From Geobacter sp. UBA6151 (GTDB lineage: Bacteria > Desulfobacterota > Desulfuromonadia > Geobacterales > Pseudopelobacteraceae): a DNA stretch of 64,000 nt. Of the stretch, positions 1 to 8,054 are shown in pieces. Every line of letters starts with the position of its first letter. Positions within the stretch are counted from its first letter, which is position 1. The translations under genes and the position numbers were made by a program. Location: contig DIUT01000051.1 in NCBI GenBank assembly GCA_002423105.1, positions 34,841 through 98,840 on the forward strand, in the 5' to 3' direction. The notes under the pieces are model-generated. The model was given only the letters and a program-made list of their open reading frames with translations. It had not been told where the DNA came from and made no database searches.

Positions 1-1
1 C

Positions 2-370
2 CATCTGCTTGCAGCAAAAAATGGACGGATCGGTCGCAAGTACATACTGGGCAACCGCAACCTTACACTGCGTGAAATATTTGTGATGCTTGAAAACATT
101 ACCGGACTGTCAGCCCCAAAGGTCAGACTTCCCTACTTGCCGATCCTGATGGCGGCCTATATCAACGAAGGCATGTCGAGACTGACCGGCCATGAACCGC
201 TGATCCCCCTTGCCGGAGTCCAGATGGCACGAAAGTTCATGTTTTTCGACCCATCCCGGGCCATACAAGAGCTGGATCTGCCCCAGACTCCGGTGGAAAC
301 CGCTTTGCAGCAGGCGGTAGCCTGGTTTGGCGACAACGGATATCTGAACCAAAGAGGACGCGCGTCATGA
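2..370 (+). CDS. hpnA: HpnA-type hopanoid-associated sugar epimerase/reductase, 3' end only
   Basis: The reading frame is open from the window edge, so only the last 122 residues are present. The visible part (KYILGNRNLTLREI, then a GLSAPKVRLPYLP stretch) resembles the C-terminal half of the dihydroflavonol-reductase-like SDR proteins called HpnA; the Rossmann motif lies outside the window. The stop overlaps the start of dxs by 4 bases (ATGA), and hpnH follows dxs, which supports the hopanoid assignment. In the family these enzymes are NAD(P)-dependent and thought to act on the hopanoid side chain or precursor sugar; the exact reaction is not shown by the sequence. An in-frame ATG at 83 is internal, not the real start. 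Confidence 0.75.
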   Translation, partial: HLLAAKNGRIGRKYILGNRNLTLREIFVMLENITGLSAPKVRLPYLPILMAAYINEGMSRLTGHEPLIPLAGVQMARKFMFFDPSRAIQELDLPQTPVETALQQAVAWFGDNGYLNQRGRAS

Positions 371-2235
371 TTCTTGAAACCATACAAACACCCGCAGACC
401 TGAAGAAACTGCCACTGGAACAATTCTCGCCCCTGGCGGAAGAGCTGCGTGAATTTCTGTTGCAGACCGTTTCAGAAACCGGGGGCCATCTTGGCTCAAA
501 TCTCGGGGTGGTTGAACTGACACTGGCCCTGCACTACTGCTTCACCACCCCGCAGGACAAGATCATCTGGGATGTGGGACATCAGGCGTACATCCACAAA
601 ATCCTCACCGGACGCAGGGAGCGTTTTCATACCCAACGCCAGTACAAAGGGCTTTCCGGGTTTCCCAAGCGCTCTGAATCTGAACATGACGCCTTCGGCG
701 TAGGGCACGCCTCCACCTCCATCTCCGCCGCGCTGGGCATGGCCGTGGCCTCGTCACTGGATGGCAGGAAGAACAATGTCATTGCCGTCATCGGCGACGG
801 CTCACTGACCGGCGGCATCGCCTTTGAAGGACTGAATCAGGCAGGGCACTTAAAGAAAAACCTGATCGTCGTACTGAACGACAACGAGATGTCCATTTCC
901 AAAAATGTTGGCGCTTTCTCCGCCTTTGTCTCGCGCAAGATGACCACGCAGAACTTCCGCGAGTTGAAGAAAGAAATGAAGGAGCTGCTCAACAACATTC
1001 CCAGTTTCGGCAAGGATATTCTGAAATTTGCCCGCCGCGCCGAAAACTCGCTCAAAAGCTTTCTCACACCCGGCGCACTGTTTGAGGCATTGGGCTTCGA
1101 CTATATCGGCCCCATCGACGGCCACGACCTGCCCGGCCTGATCGAGATGTTTTCCAACGCGCGGGAGCTTGACGGACCGCTGCTGATCCATGTCATGACC
1201 ACCAAAGGCAAAGGCTATCATCCGGCGGAAACCACACCTGACAAATTTCACGGTGTCGGTGCCTTTGACCTGTCCACCGGCAAGGCGCCATCAAAACCGA
1301 CCGTCCCCTCCTACACCGAAATCTTTGGCCGTACCATGGTGGAATTGGGTAAAGCGGACCCGGCTATCGTCGCCATAACTGCCGCCATGCCGGACGGTAC
1401 CGGCCTGAACTACTTTGCCGAAGCCCTGCCTGACCGTTTCTTTGACGTAGGCATCGCCGAGCAGCACGGACTCTGCTTTGCCGCCGGCCTGGCAGCAGAC
1501 GGCCTCAAGCCGGTGGCCGCCATCTACTCATCCTTTGTCCAGCGCGCCTACGATCAGGTTTTTCACGATATCTGCCTGCAAAATCTGCCGGTAGTGATCG
1601 CCATGGACCGCGCCGGTCTGGTGGGAGATGACGGTCCCACCCACCACGGCGCTTTTGACCTCTCCTACCTGCGTCATCTGCCGGGACTGACCTTCATGGC
1701 CCCCAAGGATGAAAACGAGTTGCGCCATATGCTCAAAACCGCACTGGCCCTGAACGCGCCCGTTGCCATCCGCTACCCCCGCGGTGCAGGCTACGGTGTG
1801 CCGCTGGACCAGGAGCTGCGCCTGCTGCCGGTTGGCAAAGGTGATCTGCTGCGCACCGGAAACGACCTGAGCATCATCGCCATCGGCTCGACCGTCATAC
1901 CGGCGCTGGAAGCAGCAGAAACACTGGCAACCCAAGGGATCGGTGCAGCGGTGGTCAACGCCCGCTTCATCAAGCCGCTGGATGAAACGCTGATCCTCGA
2001 GCAGGCCCGCTCCACCGGGCGCATCCTGACCGTGGAGGAAAACGTGCTGCAAGGCGGATTCGGCAGCGCGATTCTGGAACTGCTCCAGGATCATGGGCTG
2101 ACCGGAGTGCAGGTCAGACGTCTCGGTATTCCGGACTTCTACGTTGAGCAGGGCTCTCAAGCCCAGTTGCGCAGCGACCTGGGCATTGACGCCGCAGGAA
2201 TCGTTGCGGCGGCACAAGAGTTTGTAAAGAATTGA
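367..2235 (+). CDS. dxs: 1-deoxy-D-xylulose-5-phosphate synthase
   Basis: 622 residues, the usual DXS length. It condenses pyruvate and glyceraldehyde-3-phosphate to DXP, the first step of the MEP isoprenoid pathway, using thiamine diphosphate. Visible landmarks: the GHLGSNLGVVELT N-terminal block, the TPP/Mg motif GDGSLTGG starting near residue 143 and closing with NDNEMSISKN, the catalytic Glu in IAEQHG (E365), and the transketolase C-terminal domain (from about residue 490). Start ATG at 367 overlaps the hpnA stop, so translation is probably coupled. Being placed between hpnA and hpnH suggests that this copy feeds precursor into hopanoid synthesis; whether it is the only dxs in the genome cannot be seen here. 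Confidence 0.97.
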   Translation: MILETIQTPADLKKLPLEQFSPLAEELREFLLQTVSETGGHLGSNLGVVELTLALHYCFTTPQDKIIWDVGHQAYIHKILTGRRERFHTQRQYKGLSGFPKRSESEHDAFGVGHASTSISAALGMAVASSLDGRKNNVIAVIGDGSLTGGIAFEGLNQAGHLKKNLIVVLNDNEMSISKNVGAFSAFVSRKMTTQNFRELKKEMKELLNNIPSFGKDILKFARRAENSLKSFLTPGALFEALGFDYIGPIDGHDLPGLIEMFSNARELDGPLLIHVMTTKGKGYHPAETTPDKFHGVGAFDLSTGKAPSKPTVPSYTEIFGRTMVELGKADPAIVAITAAMPDGTGLNYFAEALPDRFFDVGIAEQHGLCFAAGLAADGLKPVAAIYSSFVQRAYDQVFHDICLQNLPVVIAMDRAGLVGDDGPTHHGAFDLSYLRHLPGLTFMAPKDENELRHMLKTALALNAPVAIRYPRGAGYGVPLDQELRLLPVGKGDLLRTGNDLSIIAIGSTVIPALEAAETLATQGIGAAVVNARFIKPLDETLILEQARSTGRILTVEENVLQGGFGSAILELLQDHGLTGVQVRRLGIPDFYVEQGSQAQLRSDLGIDAAGIVAAAQEFVKN

Positions 2236-2250
2236 AAGGATTAATCATTC

Positions 2251-3252
2251 ATGCGTTTTCCCTGGCGTCTTAATTACGACCTGACCAAGTACATTGCCAA
2301 AAACCGGATCAACAAGGTGGAAAAGTTCCCGCTGGTGCTGATGTTGGAACCGACCCACCTCTGCAACCTGGCCTGTTCCGGCTGCGGCCGTATCCGTGAA
2401 TACGCCGACACCATCTCTGCCATGATGTCACTGGAGGAATGCCTCCGTTCGGTTGATGAATGTCCGGCGCCGGTGGTCACCATTACCGGTGGCGAGCCGC
2501 TCCTCTACCCACATATTTTTGAGCTGATTGACCACGTGCTGGCGCGGGGCCGTCACATCATGTTCTGCACCAACGGCCTGTTGCTGGAACAATCCCTTGA
2601 CCGGATGAAGCCCCATCCCAACTTCACCTTCAACGTGCATATGGACGGCATGGAGGAGACCCACGACCGTATTCTGGAACGCAAGGGGGCGTTCAAGGCT
2701 GCCATAGAAGGGATCAAAGCTGCTCACGCACGGGGCTTCCGGGTCTGCACCAACACCACCATTTTCAAGGACACCAATCTGGTGGAGATTGAAATGCTCT
2801 TTACCAAACTGGAGGAACTCGGCGTGCACGGCCTGCTGGCAGCTCCCGGTTTTAGCTACGAGGCGGTGGAAGAAGAGAAGATGTTCTTGGAACGGCTGGA
2901 AATCGAGAAGAAGTTCGTGCAGATCTACGAGATGAGCAAGAAGCACCGCTTCTGGTCAACTCCCATGTACCTGCGCTTCCTGAAGGGAGAAAAGAAACTG
3001 CAATGCACTCCCTGGGGTAACCCGACCCGTAATCCCCAAGGCTGGAAAGCTCCATGCTACCTGATCACCGACGGCCACTACCCCACCTTCAAGGAGTTGA
3101 TGGAAAAGGTGGACTGGGATAAGTACGGCGTGGGTAAAGATTCCCGTTGCGCCCAGTGCATGATGCACTGCGGCTTTGAACCGACCGTGGTCACCGAGGT
3201 GGGCAAGAGTCCGAAAGACATCTTTGAAATGATTCTCTGGAACTTATCTTAA
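2251..3252 (+). CDS. hpnH: HpnH, radical SAM adenosylhopane synthase
   Basis: 333 residues. The radical SAM cluster motif is CNLACSGC (C38, C42, C45), followed by GGEPLLYPH, and a Cys-rich C-terminus (CAQCMMHCGFEPT) of the kind found in SPASM-like/HpnH proteins. HpnH adds the 5'-deoxyadenosyl group to diploptene, making adenosylhopane, the first step of extended hopanoid synthesis. It begins 15 bases after the dxs stop with an AAAGGA-type ribosome site and is the last gene of the operon; a hairpin terminator lies 86 bases downstream. Length and motifs match the family closely. Confidence 0.93.
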   Translation: MRFPWRLNYDLTKYIAKNRINKVEKFPLVLMLEPTHLCNLACSGCGRIREYADTISAMMSLEECLRSVDECPAPVVTITGGEPLLYPHIFELIDHVLARGRHIMFCTNGLLLEQSLDRMKPHPNFTFNVHMDGMEETHDRILERKGAFKAAIEGIKAAHARGFRVCTNTTIFKDTNLVEIEMLFTKLEELGVHGLLAAPGFSYEAVEEEKMFLERLEIEKKFVQIYEMSKKHRFWSTPMYLRFLKGEKKLQCTPWGNPTRNPQGWKAPCYLITDGHYPTFKELMEKVDWDKYGVGKDSRCAQCMMHCGFEPTVVTEVGKSPKDIFEMILWNLS

Positions 3253-3337
3253 CGATTTTGCTGCATTAGGAAGGATTGTGAAGCGTTAAGAAACATAGTT
3301 AAAAATCAGATAGTTACTATCAATATTTCATTTACTG

Positions 3338-3376
3338 ACCTGCTAACCCCTATGATAGGATTTAGCAGGTTTTTTA
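3338..3376 (+). terminator. Rho-independent terminator after hpnH
   Basis: A perfect 9-base stem (ACCTGCTAA at 3338-3346 and its complement at 3362-3370) with a 15-base loop is followed by a run of Ts. It closes the hpnA-dxs-hpnH transcript. The surrounding 225 bases hold no gene; the right end carries the hicA promoter. Confidence 0.8.
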
Positions 3377-3443
3377 TTTCAGGGCCTACCTATGACCTAC
3401 CTTTTGAACTTGTCTGAGGTCAGCTTGGATATTTTAATAACAC

Positions 3444-3471
3444 TTGATTGTGATGTTATATTTGATACTAT
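3444..3471 (+). promoter_or_regulatory. Predicted hicAB promoter close to the start codon
   Basis: TTGATT (3444-3449), 16-base spacer, TACTAT (3466-3471). The -10 box ends only 6 bases before the hicA ATG at 3478, so the transcript would start at or next to the ATG and be leaderless; no Shine-Dalgarno sequence is visible. Three other toxin-antitoxin modules in this window have the same layout. Confidence 0.5.
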
Positions 3472-3477
3472 AACGCC

Positions 3478-3723
3478 ATGACCACCGCAGACAAAACCCT
3501 TGACCGTATGCGAAACAATCCCCGTGACTGGAGGATTGAGGACCTGCTGGCCGTAGCGGAGCGTCACGGCTTTCAGGTCCGCAACAGCGGAGGGAGTCAT
3601 CATGTATTTACCGCGCCGGTGACGGGCGATAGTCTGTGCGTTCCTGCTCATCGGCCAATCAAGCCGGTGTACGTCAAGCGCTTTGTGACAATGATCGACA
3701 GCATCAGGGAGAAATCAGCATGA
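3478..3723 (+). CDS. hicA: HicA-type mRNA interferase toxin
   Basis: 81 residues. The sequence RMRNNPRDWRIEDL, then RNSGGSHHVF, and PAHRPIKPVYVKRF near the C-terminus fit the HicA double-stranded-RNA-binding-like toxin fold, with the catalytic His in GGSHH. HicA cleaves mRNA during stress when not bound by HicB. The toxin gene precedes the antitoxin gene and overlaps it by ATGA, as is usual for hicAB. The ATG at 3478 is preferred because family members carry a similar N-terminal extension before the DWRIEDL block; there is no upstream ribosome site, consistent with a leaderless transcript. Confidence 0.88.
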   Translation: MTTADKTLDRMRNNPRDWRIEDLLAVAERHGFQVRNSGGSHHVFTAPVTGDSLCVPAHRPIKPVYVKRFVTMIDSIREKSA

Positions 3724-4145
3724 AGGTAAAACAGGTACAAGCGGTATCAATACCGTATCCATTTGAGGCATACGGGCATATCATAGCCCCGCTTTCGGAG
3801 GCGGACGGCGGCGGGTATATGATTACCTTTCCCGACCTTCCCGGCTGCATGTCGGACGGTGATACCCTTGACGAAGTACTGGCCAATGGCCGTGACGCAT
3901 TTAATAGCTGGATTGCAGCTCAGGTCGATATGGGCAGACCGGTGCCGGAGCCGACCAAATATAATGAAGAGGGCAAGCCGGTAAAATTTGTGCAACGGTT
4001 ACCCCGTTCGCTTCATACTTCATTGCAGGCACGGGCAAAGGCTGAAGGGGTAAGCATGAATACGCTGGTGTTGACCTTGCTTGCCGAAGGGCTTGGACGG
4101 CATGAAGCAGGCGCGGGGGCAAAAACTCTTAAGAAAGCAGCGTGA
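3720..4145 (+). CDS. hicB: HicB-type antitoxin
   Basis: 141 residues beginning at the ATG that overlaps the hicA stop; a longer upstream frame exists but runs inside hicA. The N-terminal half has the partial RNase H-like HicB signature (GGYMITFPDLPGCMSDGDT). The C-terminus (LPRSLHTSLQARAKAEGVSM and following) is a ribbon-helix-helix-type DNA-binding segment of the HicB_lk antitoxins. It should neutralise HicA and autorepress the operon. A strong terminator follows 63 bases downstream, so the pair is a self-contained unit directly upstream of the SIR2 gene. Confidence 0.88.
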   Translation: MKVKQVQAVSIPYPFEAYGHIIAPLSEADGGGYMITFPDLPGCMSDGDTLDEVLANGRDAFNSWIAAQVDMGRPVPEPTKYNEEGKPVKFVQRLPRSLHTSLQARAKAEGVSMNTLVLTLLAEGLGRHEAGAGAKTLKKAA

Positions 4146-4208
4146 CACATTCTTTCTGCCTCTTCACTGAACAACAGCACCTGATTCCTGAACATGATCT
4201 TATCCTGG

Positions 4209-4246
4209 AAACCCCGCTCAAACAGGTTGTTTTAGCGGGGTTTTTG
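4209..4246 (+). terminator. Rho-independent terminator after hicAB
   Basis: A 10-base stem (AAACCCCGCT at 4209-4218, complement at 4234-4243) with a T-rich tail through 4246. It separates hicAB from the SIR2 gene. From 4247 to 4514 no intact gene is seen; a short open stretch there could be decayed coding sequence, but I do not recognise it. Confidence 0.8.
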
Positions 4247-4514
4247 TTTCTGAAAACTTGACCCATAGCGGGTAGTACTCTATTGTTTCTCCCGCCATAC
4301 ATCAGCTCCATACAGGTTTTATAACAGCTTTGTTCTAACGGCCAAGCGCTGGACTGAATTGGTGCCACGCATCGCCAAGGAAAGCACTACGGCACAACCT
4401 ACGCCCGCAAAGACATTACCTTTGAGTTATGCCACGCGACTCTGTGTAACACTTGTTGCCTGAACTCTTCTCCGGCGAGTTGCAGGAACGCGATTCTGAA
4501 ACTGAGGAGCTTGA

Positions 4515-7500
4515 ATGAAATTCGTCCGCCAAGGTCCTGACATTCCTGAACGTCTTTTACTGGCGCATGAAGATGGACGCGTAGTGCTGTTTTGTGGGGC
4601 GGGCATTTCATATCCTGCGCGGCTCCCGGATTTTGCCGGTTTGGTGGCTAAGATATACCAATACCTGTCTGTTACACCGAACCCGGTGCAGCAGGCCGCG
4701 ATCAAAGCCGGACGGTTCGACACTGCCATCGGCCTTCTGGAAGCTGATGTAGTCGGAGGCAGAGAATCAGTGCGCCGGGCATTAGCAACTATCCTGACAC
4801 CTGATCTCACAACCCCGAATGCCACCGTCACCCACGAAGCACTGCTGACACTGGCCAAGAACCGCGAAGGCCGAACAAGACTCATCACGACTAATTTTGA
4901 CCGCCTGTTTGAGCAGGTGATCGAAGTGAAGTTACTGTCAACTCCTTCTTATCAGGCTCCGTTGCTTCCTGTACCCAAAAACCGCTGGGACGGAATGGTG
5001 TATCTGCACGGACTGTTGCCAGCCACCCCCACGCCAAGCGATCTGGAGCGGCTGGTCATCTCCAGTGGCGATTTCGGGTTGGCCTATCTGGCCGAGCGAT
5101 GGGCGGCGCGCTTTGTCAGCGAGCTGTTTCGCAACTACACCGTGTGCTTTGTCGGTTACAGCATCAACGATCCGGTGCTGCGCTACATGATGGACGCACT
5201 GGCCGCAGACCGGCTGTTGGGTGAATCACCACCTGAGATGTTCGCTTTTGGGAGTTTTCCCAAAGGGAGGGAAACAGAACGCGCCAATGAATGGAAGGCG
5301 AAGAACGTAACGCCCATCCTTTACCGTGAGCACCAGCACCACACCTATTTGCATAAGACACTGCGCGCCTGGGCTGAGACCTATCGGGACGGGGTGCGCG
5401 GCAAGGAACGAATCGTAGTAGAGTCTGTTGTCGATTCCGGGCATAGTTGCAGTCGCTGGAACGAGGTGATGCACCACCTGGCCTGCTGGCTGACCCGTCA
5501 TCTCGACGACCGCCACCTGTTGATATGGCTGATCAAGCGCGGGGGGCAACTGCACGACCAACTGGTCTGGCTGATCGAGTGTCGTCTTGCTGAATTGGCC
5601 AAGCTCAATAGCGATGGTAATACCGCCGAGTTGGCGCGTATTCGCGCAAACTCGCCGAATGCTATTCCTCGTCCCACTATGCGAACACTCTGGCGCTTGC
5701 TACTTACCGGTCGCGTGAAATCCGGTGCGTGCGACTTGAATCTCTACCATTGGCACGACCAATTCAAGACCGACGGGCTCTCTGCCAGTGTCCGCATCGC
5801 CCTGCGCGAAGCCCTGACGCCGCGCGTTTCGTTGCGCGAGCCATTCCGCTGGCCGGGTGAGGATGATGGGAACCCCGAGCCAGAGCGGGTCAAGGACTTG
5901 GTCGAATGGGAGATAGTGCTTACTGCTGATCACGTCCATTCCGACCTGCGCGATCTGTCCGAGGATAAACGCTGGACGATCATACTGCCGGAGTTGCTGG
6001 ATGATTTCAGCACTTTGTTGCGCGATGCGTTTGACCTGATGCGTGAACTCGGCGGTGCGGATGAAAAGAGTGACAATTCCTATGTGCATCAACCTTCAAT
6101 AGGCAAACACCCACAGAACAAGGATTTCCACGACTGGACGGCACTGATTGAATTGGCCCGTGATGCTTGGCTGGCCAAGGCTGCACAGTCGCCGGAACAA
6201 GCAAGGATCGCTGCCGAGGCCTGGGCATACACACCCTATCCTTTGTTCCGACGTCTCGCGTTTTTTGCCGCAACGGAAGGGCACGTCATTCCCCATCGAC
6301 TCGCTCTCAACTGGCTGCTGGCAGATGATCACTGGTGGCTGTGGTCTCTGGAAACCAAGCGCGAGACGATACGTTTGCTGATAGCCTTGGCACCTCAGTT
6401 GACCAGGACAATGTTGGCCGAGTTGGAGCAGGTCATTCTTTCCGGGCCACCCCGCGCCATGTACCGGGATGATATTGAGTCAGACGATTGGAATCAGATT
6501 GTGGACCGGGAAATCTGGCTGCGCCTAGCAAAAATCGCAGAAACTACTACAGCCTTGGGTGCGGCTGCTCAAAAACGGTTGTATGCTCTTTCCTCCCTTT
6601 ATCCTGATTTAAAGCTGTCAGCAGATCAAAGCGACGAATTTTCCTTCTGGATGGGTGTTGGCGACGAATGGCGCGAGTTCACACCTACGCCGCGTTGCCG
6701 CCGAGAGCTAATCGAACGACTCAGACAGCAACCTACAACAAACCATTGGCAGGAAGATGACTGGCGTAAACGCTGCAGTGACAACTTTGCCACCACTGCC
6801 TGCACCTTGTACGCTTTGACCAAGGAGGGAATCTGGCCGGTCGAACGCTGGCGCAGTGCTCTGCAAGCTTGGTCTGAAGAAAAGTTACTTGTTCGTTCGT
6901 GGCGCTACATGGCACCGGTCTTAATGGGCATTCCGGATGAGGTGCTGCAAAATCTCGCCCACAGTGTAACTTGGTGGCTGCAATCAATTGCCAAAACCTT
7001 TCAACGCCATGAAGCGTATTTTTGGGCGCTTGCAAAACGCATCTTACAGTTGGATTTTGAGGACGATGGTGACACCGATGATCCTGTCTTCCGCGCTATC
7101 AATCATCCGGTGGGCCATGTGACAGAGGCACTGCTGCGCTGGTGGTATCGTCAGACGCCTGAGGATGGACAAGGGCTGCCCGAAAACATTAAGCATATCT
7201 TCTCAAAGCTTTGCGATACACAGATTGGAAAATTCAGGCACGGTCGGCTGTTGCTGGCAACCCATGCCATAGCCTTGTTCCGTGTAGACAGAAATTGGGC
7301 AACGCTGTACCTGCTGCCGCTGTTCGACTGGCACTGTTCCGAAACCGAGGCTCGCGCTGCGTGGAAAGGTTTTTTATGGTCGCCACGTCTGTATCACCCA
7401 TTGATGGAACTGCTCAAGCCCGCCTTCCTTGATACAGCGAATCACTATACAGAGCTGGGTAAACACAACGGACAATACGTATCGTTGCTAACATATGCTG

Positions 7501-8021
7501 CTCTCGATCCGGGAGATACGTTTACCACCGCTCAACTAGCTACTGTAATCCGTACTCTGCCATCCGATGGCCAGCATGAAGCAATCAAAGCTCTGATGCG
7601 GACGCTGGAGGGAGCTGGCAACCAACGGGAGGACTATTGGAAAAACCGAATTCAGCCGTTTTGGGAAAGAATCTGGCCAAAGTCTAACAAGTTGGTATCG
7701 AACAGCAACGCCGAATCACTGGCTCGACTGTGCATAGCAGCGGGTCAAGAATTTCCGTCGGCAATTTCAGTGATCGGGAAATGGCTACGGCCAGTTAAGT
7801 ATCCACACTACGTTATTTGCCGGTTGCGTGAATCTGGGTTCTCTGCCCAATTTCCTAAATCAGCCTTGAGTTTGCTGGATGCCGTCTTGTCTGATGAGTC
7901 CTCAGGGCCGTTTCAAGAGTTGCGTGAATGTTTGGACGCTATCGTTCAGGCGATGCCGAGTTTATGCCAAGATCACAGGCTCATAAGGTTGGATGAATTT
8001 TCACGGCAACACGGGAGTTAA
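4515..8021 (+). CDS. Large SIR2-domain protein (putative defence NADase)
   Basis: 1168 residues. Residues about 20-240 form a SIR2/TIR-like NAD-binding domain: FCGAGIS (G28-S32), TTNFDRLFE (N127, D129), the catalytic-type YLHG (H165), and FVGYSINDP (N218, D219). The remaining ~900 residues are helix-rich, Trp-rich and without motifs I can name, similar in style to the long C-termini (DUF4020-like) of bacterial defence sirtuins. Such proteins usually deplete NAD+ when a phage is sensed. The start ATG has a GAGGAG-type ribosome site (GAGGAGCTTGA). A helicase-nuclease gene starts 33 bases after the stop on the same strand, so the two probably form one operon. Enzymatic activity is inferred from the conserved Asn/His, not shown. 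Confidence 0.8.
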   Translation: MKFVRQGPDIPERLLLAHEDGRVVLFCGAGISYPARLPDFAGLVAKIYQYLSVTPNPVQQAAIKAGRFDTAIGLLEADVVGGRESVRRALATILTPDLTTPNATVTHEALLTLAKNREGRTRLITTNFDRLFEQVIEVKLLSTPSYQAPLLPVPKNRWDGMVYLHGLLPATPTPSDLERLVISSGDFGLAYLAERWAARFVSELFRNYTVCFVGYSINDPVLRYMMDALAADRLLGESPPEMFAFGSFPKGRETERANEWKAKNVTPILYREHQHHTYLHKTLRAWAETYRDGVRGKERIVVESVVDSGHSCSRWNEVMHHLACWLTRHLDDRHLLIWLIKRGGQLHDQLVWLIECRLAELAKLNSDGNTAELARIRANSPNAIPRPTMRTLWRLLLTGRVKSGACDLNLYHWHDQFKTDGLSASVRIALREALTPRVSLREPFRWPGEDDGNPEPERVKDLVEWEIVLTADHVHSDLRDLSEDKRWTIILPELLDDFSTLLRDAFDLMRELGGADEKSDNSYVHQPSIGKHPQNKDFHDWTALIELARDAWLAKAAQSPEQARIAAEAWAYTPYPLFRRLAFFAATEGHVIPHRLALNWLLADDHWWLWSLETKRETIRLLIALAPQLTRTMLAELEQVILSGPPRAMYRDDIESDDWNQIVDREIWLRLAKIAETTTALGAAAQKRLYALSSLYPDLKLSADQSDEFSFWMGVGDEWREFTPTPRCRRELIERLRQQPTTNHWQEDDWRKRCSDNFATTACTLYALTKEGIWPVERWRSALQAWSEEKLLVRSWRYMAPVLMGIPDEVLQNLAHSVTWWLQSIAKTFQRHEAYFWALAKRILQLDFEDDGDTDDPVFRAINHPVGHVTEALLRWWYRQTPEDGQGLPENIKHIFSKLCDTQIGKFRHGRLLLATHAIALFRVDRNWATLYLLPLFDWHCSETEARAAWKGFLWSPRLYHPLMELLKPAFLDTANHYTELGKHNGQYVSLLTYAALDPGDTFTTAQLATVIRTLPSDGQHEAIKALMRTLEGAGNQREDYWKNRIQPFWERIWPKSNKLVSNSNAESLARLCIAAGQEFPSAISVIGKWLRPVKYPHYVICRLRESGFSAQFPKSALSLLDAVLSDESSGPFQELRECLDAIVQAMPSLCQDHRLIRLDEFSRQHGS

Positions 8022-8054
8022 CGATGGGTATGGCTCGAAGGAATAAATCTGACA

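Noticed and set aside
1528..2217. 229-codon minus-strand open frame inside dxs
   Set aside because: Shadow of the conserved dxs coding sequence; no motif or ribosome site.
4247..4514. Decayed gene between hicAB and the SIR2 gene
   Set aside because: Some protein-like open stretches exist, but no recognisable family and no start; too weak to annotate.
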